This document shows, piece by piece, positions 1 to 6,186 of a DNA stretch of 8,090 nt. The DNA lies in the NCBI GenBank assembly GCA_002686955.1, contig NYZA01000117.1, forward strand, positions 1 through 8,090, read 5' to 3'. Numbering within the stretch: the stretch's first letter is position 1; each line of letters opens with the position of its first letter. Under the pieces are notes generated by a model that was given only the letters and a program-made list of their open reading frames with translations, had not been told where the DNA came from and did no database searches. Origin of the DNA: Gemmatimonadota bacterium. Lineage in GTDB: Bacteria; GCA-2686955. The position numbers were made by a program, and so were the translations under genes.

Positions 1-402
1 CGGCATCGGCGCGGTGGCGATCTTTGCTGCGAAGGAGGCGTCGAAGTAGCGGGTGATCCAGCCGCCGGAAAAGGGCAGCATCGCGGCGCGGCCCTCGATA
101 AACCAGTTGACCTCGTCGCGGTGGGCGGCGGCCAGGGCTTCGGGCGGTACGGCGCCGTGCTGGTAGGCGTCGACCCACTTCTGGAAGATGGCTTTGGCCT
201 CGGGGTGATTGATGCGGGTGCGGGTGTAGCCCTCGTCGAAGAGCGGCCAGAATCCGTCGAGGTGCAAGAGCGCCCAGGGCGGGGCGACGAGCGAGGGGTG
301 CAGGCGCCAGGAGACGCCGTATTTGCCGGTGCGCGCGTGGATTTGCCGTCCCATCTGCAGCATCTCGTCGATGGTCTGCGGGGGGCGATCGGGGTCGAGG
401 CC
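1..402 (-). pseudogene. Sugar ABC transporter extracellular solute-binding protein, internal fragment
   Basis: Read right to left from about 402, the minus strand gives [14 protein letters not shown], then [58 protein letters not shown] and TAPMP at the window edge. This order is typical of family 1 (MalE/UgpB-like) binding proteins, which capture a sugar outside the membrane and deliver it to an ABC permease: a PP-x-T-x-(D/E)-EM helix start, a TGKYG turn, and a G-(R/K)-AAM stretch followed by GGW. Homology begins at the join with the GT51 fragment, so the signal peptide and first lobe are missing; the C-terminal part lies left of the window. The sugar cannot be predicted. It reads in the same frame as the sulfatase on the other side of the GT51 piece, which may be chance. 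Confidence 0.78.
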
Positions 403-1194
403 GCGAGCTGGCGCTACTTCGGCAAGCCCTCCCGCCACCTCTCCCTGGCCGAGGCCGCGCTGATCGCCGGGCTGCCCCAGTCGCCCACGGGCCACAACCC
501 CTTCCGCGACCCCGAGCGCGCCCGGCGACGCCAGGCGGCGGTGCTGGAGCGCATGCTGGCCACCGGCGCCATCGACCGGGTCGCGTACGACCTGGCCCTG
601 GACGAGCCCCTGATCTTCCGCCCCCCCTCGGGCGAGCCCCCCGCCGCGATGCACCAAGGACTCGTCGAATCCCTGATCGACCGGACGCATCGGGTAGCAG
701 TCCCCCAAGTGCCACTTGCCGAACACGCCGGTGGCATAGCCTGCCGACCGAAGCACCTCGGCGATCGTCACCTCCGCAGGCTCCATCATCGCCCTGCCCT
801 TCCAGGTGTCGATCACGCGTGTCCGGTAGTTGTAGCGCCCCGTCAGGAGACTCGCCCGCGTCGGGGCACAGACGGGGCTGACGTAGAAGTTCGTCATCCA
901 GGCGCTGCGACCGGCCATCGCGTCGATGTGCGGCGTCTCGATCACCGGGTTCCCCGTGCAACCCAGATCCCCGTAGCCCTGGTCGTCCGTCATGATGAGG
1001 CAGATGTTCGGCGGCCGCCCCGGCTCGGCCGCCGACGCCGGCGGACCGACCGCGACGTGCATCAGGACGCCGACGGCAACGGCCCCGAGCACCGGAGCGT
1101 ACCCGGCACGTAGACGACGAGCGCCCCGCGCGTTCCGCCATCGCTTCCGTTCACCTCTTCGCGGCATGGCCGTCGCCGTGCGTACCCTTCTCAT
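1..1194 (-). CDS. Open frame fusing sulfatase N-terminus, antisense GT51 and solute-binding protein (partial, suspected chimera)
   Basis: Starting at the ATG at 1194 the minus strand has no stop down to base 1 (398 codons), and the frame leaves the window. Only its two ends look like protein: codons 1 to about 184 are a secreted sulfatase, and the codons from about base 402 downwards are the middle of an ABC sugar-binding protein. The part between is the antisense of a GT51 fragment and reads as low-complexity Gly/Ala/Arg/Gln-rich sequence. An antisense frame of GC-rich coding DNA is often open, so the lack of stops is weak evidence for a real fusion. A gene caller would report this as one CDS; I would not trust the product. 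The three parts are described separately. Confidence 0.55.
   Translation of the reverse strand, partial: MRRVRTATAMPRRGERKRWRNARGARRLRAGYAPVLGAVAVGVLMHVAVGPPASAAEPGRPPNICLIMTDDQGYGDLGCTGNPVIETPHIDAMAGRSAWMTNFYVSPVCAPTRASLLTGRYNYRTRVIDTWKGRAMMEPAEVTIAEVLRSAGYATGVFGKWHLGDCYPMRPVDQGFDESLVHRGGGLARGGAEDQGLVQGQVVRDPVDGAGGQHALQHRRLASPGALGVAEGVVARGRLGQPGDQRGLGQGEVAGGLAEVAPARGLDPDRPPQTIDEMLQMGRQIHARTGKYGVSWRLHPSLVAPPWALLHLDGFWPLFDEGYTRTRINHPEAKAIFQKWVDAYQHGAVPPEALAAAHRDEVNWFIEGRAAMLPFSGGWITRYFDASFAAKIATAPMP
391..650 (+). pseudogene. GT51 peptidoglycan glycosyltransferase (class A PBP) fragment
   Basis: Read on the plus strand, 391 to about 640 gives [12 protein letters not shown], then [17 protein letters not shown], an [12 protein letters not shown] stretch and a [11 protein letters not shown] stretch. 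This is the diagnostic C-terminal third of the family 51 glycosyltransferase domain of class A penicillin-binding proteins such as PBP1a, which polymerise lipid II into glycan strands. The two catalytic Glu motifs and the membrane anchor, which lie earlier in the domain, and the transpeptidase domain are all absent. There is no start codon or ribosome site of its own: upstream in this frame is the antisense of a solute-binding protein, downstream the antisense of a sulfatase. It cannot be active as it stands. It is an orphan piece of about 83 codons joined at both ends to unrelated genes in the opposite direction. Confidence 0.85.
640..1194 (-). pseudogene. Sulfatase (formylglycine-dependent), N-terminal part only
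   Basis: This is the first ~184 residues of a secreted sulfatase of the arylsulfatase A type, which hydrolyses sulfate esters; in planctomycetes such enzymes usually act on sulfated polysaccharides. An Arg-rich N-terminus is followed by a hydrophobic stretch (about residues 34-50) and an Ala-Ser-Ala cleavage-like site near 53-55. The metal-binding MTDDQGYGD motif follows (Asp70, Asp71). [12 protein letters not shown] carries Cys109, the residue expected to become formylglycine (C-x-P-x-R). GKWHLG has Lys160 and His162. Homology continues through [14 protein letters not shown] and then stops abruptly near 640, where the sequence becomes antisense GT51. Members of the family usually run to 450-600 residues, so the larger part is missing. 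The start at 1194 was chosen for a GGAGG (1202-1206) seven bases upstream; the ATG at 1167 has no well-placed ribosome site. The family call is secure; whether the gene is really broken in the organism is not. Confidence 0.85.
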
Positions 1195-1201
1195 TCCACT
1201 G

Positions 1202-1206
1202 CCTCC
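1202..1206 (-). promoter_or_regulatory. Shine-Dalgarno site of the sulfatase
   Basis: GGAGG on the minus strand lies seven bases before the ATG at 1194 and decides this start over the in-frame ATG at 1167. Confidence 0.65.
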
Positions 1207-1222
1207 AATCATCAACACCGTC

Positions 1223-1251
1223 AGTATGATGTCCGCAAGGGCAGCGGTCAA
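1223..1251 (-). promoter_or_regulatory. Candidate sigma70-type promoter of the sulfatase
   Basis: On the minus strand TTGACC (1251-1246) is followed after 17 bases by CATACT (1228-1223), matching the -35 consensus in 5 of 6 and the -10 in 4 of 6 positions. Transcription would start near 1216, leaving a leader of about 22 bases that holds the GGAGG. An intact promoter and ribosome site suggest that this end of the sulfatase gene is genuine. Confidence 0.45.
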
Positions 1252-1294
1252 CGAATGGCGGCAGGATCGGTGCATGAGCGCCTATGCAGAGAAA

Positions 1295-1308
1295 GGGTGG
1301 CATGGGTC
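1295..1308 (+). repeat. 14-bp dispersed repeat, copy 1
   Basis: GGGTGGCATGGGTC. A perfect inverted copy lies at 1429-1442 and a direct copy at 4017-4030. All three copies are in non-coding DNA. Confidence 0.7.
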
Positions 1309-1428
1309 CGCTCGGAACGACCCTTTCGGCGGCCGCGACGCCACGGGGCAACGCGTGACGCCTGCCCCGCGGACAGACGTTTCAGCGGACCCGTGCTTCT
1401 CCGACGACGAACGATCCCGCTCGGCGTT

Positions 1429-1442
1429 GACCCATGCCACCC
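1429..1442 (-). repeat. 14-bp dispersed repeat, copy 2 (inverted)
   Basis: GACCCATGCCACCC, the exact reverse complement of copy 1. With the next two bases (GA) it matches the complement of the 4017-4030 copy over 16 bases, and in both places further GGGTC/GACCC-like words follow nearby. Confidence 0.7.
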
Positions 1443-1510
1443 GATGGGTCGATGACCCTGCCTCCTCGGGCCGCGCAACTGCCGTCACGCACCGCCTAAC
1501 GCGCCTCTCC

Positions 1511-2756
<1,246 letters not shown>

Positions 2757-2761
2757 CCGTC

Positions 2762-2781
2762 ACCCCGCCCCTTTACGGGGT
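2762..2781. terminator. Possible bidirectional terminator between convergent genes
   Basis: ACCCCG (2762-2767) and CGGGGT (2776-2781) are a perfect 6-bp inverted repeat with an 8-base loop, lying between the bioD stop and the end of the glycosyltransferase, whose TAA is in the loop. A pyrimidine-rich stretch follows on the plus strand. The stem is short and there is no clear T run, so this is tentative. Confidence 0.35.
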
Positions 2782-3792
2782 CGCTTTCTCACTTCTCACT
2801 TTTCCCTTCTCACTTCTGCGAAGCGGCGAAGCCGCGAGCAGCCTGGACAGTCCGTACCAAAGCCAGGTCCGCGGCACGCGAGGTCGATAGGCCAGCGATC
2901 GCCGGAGCAGCGCCCGGGCCTCCCCCACCCGCCGGTGGCTCAGGCAGCTCTTACCCGCCGAGTAATGCACCTTCGCCAGACGCCGGGCGGCGATCTCGGG
3001 CGGGATCTTCGCCAACCCCTCCTGATCGCGGTAGAACTGCTCGAGAAACGCCGCCTTGCGGATCAGGGCGTCCGCCAACGACCCGCGGGAGAGCGTCCCC
3101 GGGTGACTGCGACGGCGGCAGAGGGGCTCGTCCACGTACCCGAACCGATGCTCGAGCGACAGGCGGAGCCACAGGTCGTAATCCTCGTTGGTGCTCATCG
3201 CGGCATTGAACCCGCCCGCCCGGGCAATCACGTCACGGCGGACGAGCACGCTGGGCGTGGTGATGAACGTGCTGGCAAACAGAGGTGAGGTCACGTCGCC
3301 CGCGTGCGGCCTTTTGCGATGGCGGCGGAGCAGGCGCCCCTCGCCGTCGATCGTCTGGAACCGGCAAAACGCCAGGCCGATGTCACCGTCCTCCCGCAGC
3401 CGGCCCGTCATCGCCTCGAGGAATCGCGGGGCCCACAGATCGTCGGAGTCCAGAAAACCGACAAACGCGCCCCGGGCCCGACGCAATCCGTGGTTGCGAG
3501 CGGCGGCCGGACCGGCGTTTTCCTGCCAAAAATAGCGGATGCGCTGGCTACGAGACCGCAAAAAATCTTCAGTGCCGTCCGTGGAGCCATCGTCCACCAA
3601 AATAATCTCGAAGTCCTCGAACGTCTGGGCCGCCAGGCTGTCGAGCGACGCCGGGAGGAAGCCCACCCGGTTGTAGGCGGGCATGATCACGCTGACCGCA
3701 GGGGCGGCCTCCAGCCCCGCGGCAGGGGCGGCCGGAACAACAGGGTCGCGACTCGGCGCCGAGACCGGGGCTGGCACCTCAAAACCGTCCAT
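2773..3792 (-). CDS. Family 2 glycosyltransferase
   Basis: A 339-residue cytoplasmic GT2 (GT-A fold) enzyme that moves a sugar from a nucleotide-sugar onto an acceptor, probably in surface polysaccharide or glycolipid synthesis. After a Pro/Ala-rich N-terminus (1-31) comes VSVIMPAYNR (33-42), then DDGSTDGT (67-74, nucleotide binding), ENAGPAAARNHG (91-102), the metal-binding DSDD (115-118) and NEDYDLWLR with the likely catalytic Glu203-Asp204. The last ~80 residues have an Arg-rich helical pattern resembling a TPR tail, seen in some GT2 enzymes. No membrane helix is visible. The frame is open back to 4203, but those residues are low-complexity and overlap a promoter, a hairpin and a repeat; the ATG at 3792 has GGAAG five bases upstream and gives a normal length. 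The extreme C-terminus is encoded by a 7-bp tandem repeat. The gene stands alone, convergent with bioD and divergent from the ABC operon. Acceptor and sugar are unknown. Confidence 0.88.
   Translation of the reverse strand: MDGFEVPAPVSAPSRDPVVPAAPAAGLEAAPAVSVIMPAYNRVGFLPASLDSLAAQTFEDFEIILVDDGSTDGTEDFLRSRSQRIRYFWQENAGPAAARNHGLRRARGAFVGFLDSDDLWAPRFLEAMTGRLREDGDIGLAFCRFQTIDGEGRLLRRHRKRPHAGDVTSPLFASTFITTPSVLVRRDVIARAGGFNAAMSTNEDYDLWLRLSLEHRFGYVDEPLCRRRSHPGTLSRGSLADALIRKAAFLEQFYRDQEGLAKIPPEIAARRLAKVHYSAGKSCLSHRRVGEARALLRRSLAYRPRVPRTWLWYGLSRLLAASPLRRSEKGKVRSEKATP
2786..2820. repeat. Degenerate 7-bp tandem repeat at the glycosyltransferase 3' end
   Basis: Five consecutive 7-base units on the plus strand: TTCTCAC, TTCTCAC, TTTTCCC, TTCTCAC, TTCTGCG. 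Read on the minus strand they encode the C-terminal RRSEKGKVRSEK residues of the glycosyltransferase. Because 7 is not a multiple of 3, the peptide repeat appears only every three units. It looks like a non-coding microsatellite that the gene end runs into. Confidence 0.7.
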
Positions 3793-3924
3793 TCGTACTT
3801 CCGAGTAATGCGGGAGAACGCAGACCGACCCAGCAGCCGATCCGGCCCGACCGAAGATCGTTGGGCCGAACCGCCTCACGCCGATCGCGCCCGTCGGCAC
3901 GCCGTCAGCTCGGCCAAAGGGGGC

Positions 3925-3952
3925 ATTATGCGCATCGACCGGGCCCAGGCAA
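3925..3952 (-). promoter_or_regulatory. Candidate promoter of the glycosyltransferase
   Basis: On the minus strand TTGCCT (3952-3947), a 16-base spacer and CATAAT (3930-3925) match the sigma70 hexamers in 4 and 5 of 6 positions. It would give a leader of about 126 bases. Confidence 0.4.
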
Positions 3953-3975
3953 CCCCCCCGCATCCGCCGTCCCCT

Positions 3976-3999
3976 GGACCGAGAATCCTTTCTCGGTCC
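3976..3999. other. Perfect 10-bp hairpin between divergent promoters
   Basis: GGACCGAGAA (3976-3985), the loop TCCT, then TTCTCGGTCC (3990-3999). It lies outside both predicted transcripts, between the two promoters, with no T run, so a terminator is not the obvious reading. It could be an operator for a dimeric regulator, a REP-like palindrome, or the terminator of an unrecognised short transcript. Confidence 0.6.
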
Positions 4000-4016
4000 G
4001 CCCATCGTGCCGGGTC

Positions 4017-4030
4017 GGGTGGCATGGGTC
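4017..4030 (+). repeat. 14-bp dispersed repeat, copy 3
   Basis: GGGTGGCATGGGTC, identical to the copy at 1295-1308 and inverted relative to 1429-1442. It lies about 35 bases upstream of the strong ABC-operon promoter. Confidence 0.7.
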
Positions 4031-4064
4031 ATCGCCGAGACGGATGGGTCCGTGGTCGGAGGAC

Positions 4065-4092
4065 TTGACAACCCGCCCGGCCTGTGAATAAT
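4065..4092 (+). promoter_or_regulatory. Strong sigma70-type promoter of the ABC operon
   Basis: A perfect TTGACA (4065-4070), 16 bases, then AATAAT (4087-4092, 5 of 6) with TGTG just before it, like an extended -10. This AT-rich patch stands out in GC-rich DNA. Transcription would start near 4099. Confidence 0.65.
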
Positions 4093-4249
4093 CTCCTCCT
4101 CTGAACGTGCCGGGGCCCGACGGCGGCCCGCCGGGCAGGACGCGTGGCCTGGGGATAAAGGTCTCGCGCTCCCCGGCTCGCCATGGATGCCGTAGGCCGG
4201 CATGCCGGGTTCTAAAACCCTATTGTTTGGGCGCGGACCACCACGGACG

Positions 4250-4264
4250 GTGAGATCCTCTCAC
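4250..4264 (+). promoter_or_regulatory. Leader hairpin upstream of the ABC ATPase
   Basis: GTGAGA (4250-4255), the loop TCC, then TCTCAC (4259-4264): a perfect 6-bp stem in the 5' leader, 43 bases before the start codon. It may affect stability or translation; no riboswitch family was recognised. Confidence 0.35.
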
Positions 4265-4307
4265 GCGTTGTACGGTGGGCTCCTAGGTCGAAAGGAACGG
4301 CAAACCC

Positions 4308-5261
4308 ATGATTGCGGTGCGAAACTTGACCAAGGCCTTCGGGGCCCACCTGGCGGTGGACAACGTCTCGTTCACCGTCCAGGAGGGCGAAATCGTCGGC
4401 TTCCTCGGCCCCAACGGGGCGGGCAAGAGCACGACCATGCGGATCCTCACCGGGTTCATGCCCGCCACCGGCGGGACCGCCTCGGTCGCGGGATTCGACG
4501 TCTTCAGCCAATCCATCGAGGTGCGACGCCGCATCGGCTACCTCCCCGAGGGCAACCCGCTCTATCCCGAGATGAGGGTCCGCGAATACCTGAATTTCCG
4601 CGGCAAACTCCGGGGGATGGGCCGGCCCGAGCGGGCGAAGGGCATCGAGAGCGTCGCCAAACGCTGCTGGCTGGGCGAATTCATCGATCGCCCCATCGGG
4701 CAGTTGTCCAAGGGCATGAAACAGCGGGTCGGCCTGGCCGACGCCCTCTTGCACGACCCCGACGTCCTCATCCTCGACGAGCCCACCATCGGGCTCGACC
4801 CGACCCAGATCCGCGAGACCCGTCGCCTCATCTCCGACCTCGCCAAGCGGCACACCATCCTGCTCAGCTCGCACATCCTGCCCGAGGTCGAGGCCGTCTG
4901 TCAGCGGACGATCATCATCGCCGGCGGCAAGATCAGGGCCAGCGGGTCGATCAGCGAGGTGCGGGATCGCATCAAGGGCAGCTCCGGCCTGATCGCCGAG
5001 ATCCGCGGACCGCAGGATCAAGTGACCGCGGCGATCCGGCAGCTCGGCGGCGTCCAGAAGGTGGACGTCTCGGGGGCGGACGGCTGGAATCGGCTGCGGA
5101 TCACCAGCCACGAGGGCAAGGACGTCCGCGAGGAGGTGGCGGCCCTGGCGGCCAAGAGCGGTTGGGCCCTTCGCGAGTTACGGCTCGAGGTGGGCAGTCT
5201 CGAGGAATTCTTCGTGCAGATCACGGCCCAGGCCGCAGCGACCAAGACCGCCGCCGCCTAG
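4308..5261 (+). CDS. ABC transporter ATP-binding protein, GldA-like (ABC-2 type)
   Basis: This 317-residue nucleotide-binding subunit hydrolyses ATP on the cytoplasmic side to drive the permease encoded next to it. Walker A is GPNGAGKST (residues 34-42). The Q-loop position reads YLPEGNPLYPEM, with Glu81 in place of Gln, as is common in the GldA/NatA-type branch. The signature is LSKGMKQR (133-140), Walker B is VLILDEP (153-159) with Glu158 as catalytic base, the D-loop is GLDP (162-165), and the switch His is His189 in SSHIL. Residues from about 225 form the C-terminal extension typical of exporter-type ATPases, ending with EEFFVQIT and an Ala-rich tail. The ATG at 4308 has AAAGGA eleven bases upstream, a rather wide spacing. 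It is the first gene of a three-gene operon with a strong promoter about 210 bases upstream. GldA belongs to Bacteroidetes gliding, but similar sets occur widely in non-gliding bacteria, so the name implies family only and the substrate is unknown. Confidence 0.92.
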   Translation: MIAVRNLTKAFGAHLAVDNVSFTVQEGEIVGFLGPNGAGKSTTMRILTGFMPATGGTASVAGFDVFSQSIEVRRRIGYLPEGNPLYPEMRVREYLNFRGKLRGMGRPERAKGIESVAKRCWLGEFIDRPIGQLSKGMKQRVGLADALLHDPDVLILDEPTIGLDPTQIRETRRLISDLAKRHTILLSSHILPEVEAVCQRTIIIAGGKIRASGSISEVRDRIKGSSGLIAEIRGPQDQVTAAIRQLGGVQKVDVSGADGWNRLRITSHEGKDVREEVAALAAKSGWALRELRLEVGSLEEFFVQITAQAAATKTAAA

Positions 5262-5275
5262 ACCGATCGCGTGGT

Positions 5276-5302
5276 GCCCGGGCCCCGATTCGGGCCGCGG
5301 GC
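5276..5302 (+). promoter_or_regulatory. GC-rich intercistronic hairpin
   Basis: GCCCGGGCCC (5276-5285), the loop CGATTC, then GGGCC-G-CGGGC (5292-5302): a 10-bp stem with one bulged G, starting 14 bases after the ATPase stop. No T run follows and the operon continues, so it may be an RNA processing or stabilising element, or a partial attenuator setting ATPase to permease ratios. Confidence 0.5.
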
Positions 5303-5358
5303 GGAACGACCCTGGACCGGTTGGGATCACGAGCCCAGTAACCTGAGGATTGAACACG

Positions 5359-6186
5359 ATGTCGGCAGAGACACCCGTCAAAACGGCCCCCGTCCCCCAA
5401 GGGGTGACGCGGTCCGAACGTGCCGTGCTCGACGACCGCGAATCCGGAGCCTCCGGAACGAAGCCCTTCGCGGCGATCGCAGCCATCACGCAACGCGAAC
5501 TCCAGTCCACCTTCTACTCCCCCATCGCCTACGTGGTCGGTTGCATTTTCCTGCTCGTCAGCGGGTGGTTCTTCGTCTCCCAGACGCTCACCCCGGGCCA
5601 CGAGGCGAGCATGAGACCCCTGTTCGAGTTGATGGCCAAGGTTCTCGTCTTCGCCTTGCCGATCCTGACCATGCGGGCCATCGCCGACGAGTTCGCCAGC
5701 GGGGCGATCGAGACACTCATGACCGCCCCCGTGAGCGACACCAGCGTCGTGCTCGGCAAGTTCATGGGCGTCCTGGCGTTCTATGTCGCCCTCCTCGCGA
5801 CCACCGTGCTGCACTGGATCCTCCTCGCCGCCTACACCGACCCCATGGCCAGCGTGGTGATCGTCGGCTACGTGGGGATGCTCCTGCTGGGGGCGTTGTT
5901 CATCTCCATCGGGATCTTCGCCAGTTGTTGCACGCGGTATCAGTTGCTGGCCGCGATCATCGCGATGACCCTCCTCGCCGTCCTGACGCTCCTCGCGAAT
6001 TACGGGGCGGAGTACCTCGAACAGGAATCATTGCGGGCCGTCTGTTCCTACGTCAACGTGTTCGGCCATTTCAGCAATTTCACCAAGGGCATCATTGATT
6101 CGGCAAGCCTGATCTTCTTCGTTACCGGTACGGCGTTTTTCTTGTTCCTGGCGGTCAAAGTTCTGGAGTCTCGACGATGGCGGTAG
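5359..6186 (+). CDS. ABC-2 type permease, GldF-like
   Basis: A 275-residue integral inner-membrane protein that would form the transmembrane channel of the system driven by the preceding ATPase. An unusually long hydrophilic N-terminus (1-45) precedes the ABC-2 motif RELQSTFYSPIAYVVG (46-61). Six hydrophobic segments are visible at about 56-75, 88-105, 135-157, 166-190, 194-215 and 250-269. Between the second and third lies MRAIADEFASGAIETLMTAPVSD (105-127), the conserved cytoplasmic loop of GldF/NosY-like permeases that contacts the ATPase. The ATG at 5359 has GAGGA ten bases upstream and was preferred to the TTG at 5350. It is separated from the ATPase by 97 bases containing a stable hairpin, and its last ten bases overlap the next gene. 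The family call is firm; the transported substrate is not predictable. Confidence 0.9.
   Translation: MSAETPVKTAPVPQGVTRSERAVLDDRESGASGTKPFAAIAAITQRELQSTFYSPIAYVVGCIFLLVSGWFFVSQTLTPGHEASMRPLFELMAKVLVFALPILTMRAIADEFASGAIETLMTAPVSDTSVVLGKFMGVLAFYVALLATTVLHWILLAAYTDPMASVVIVGYVGMLLLGALFISIGIFASCCTRYQLLAAIIAMTLLAVLTLLANYGAEYLEQESLRAVCSYVNVFGHFSNFTKGIIDSASLIFFVTGTAFFLFLAVKVLESRRWR
6165..6168 (+). promoter_or_regulatory. Shine-Dalgarno site of the GldG-like gene inside the permease
   Basis: GGAG lies eight bases before the ATG at 6177, within the last codons of the permease; this supports the overlapping start and translational coupling. Confidence 0.6.

Larger units (their letters stand above)
3793..4307. 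other. Divergent control region and long leader between glycosyltransferase and ABC operon
   Basis: No convincing gene lies in these 515 bases. From left to right they hold the ~126-base leader and promoter of the glycosyltransferase, a 10-bp hairpin, a 14-bp dispersed repeat, the strong plus-strand promoter and a ~208-base leader with a 12-bp palindrome CCGGCATGCCGG (4197-4208), a short GGGTT/AACCC stem near 4206-4219, and a hairpin at 4250-4264. Confidence 0.55.

Noticed and set aside
121-1113. Plus-strand open frame of 330 codons
   Set aside because: Only its middle (about 391-640) is protein-like (GT51). The rest is antisense to the solute-binding protein and sulfatase and is low-complexity; it is not a real gene as a whole.
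3793-4203. N-terminal extension of the glycosyltransferase to the ATG at 4203
   Set aside because: The extra 137 residues are low-complexity and would overlap the predicted divergent promoters, a perfect hairpin and a dispersed repeat; the start at 3792 gives a normal GT2 length.
4202-5341. Plus-strand open frame of 379 codons across the ABC ATPase
   Set aside because: A shifted frame of the ATPase gene, rich in Arg/Gly/Pro with no motif; the frame from 4308 has every ABC motif.
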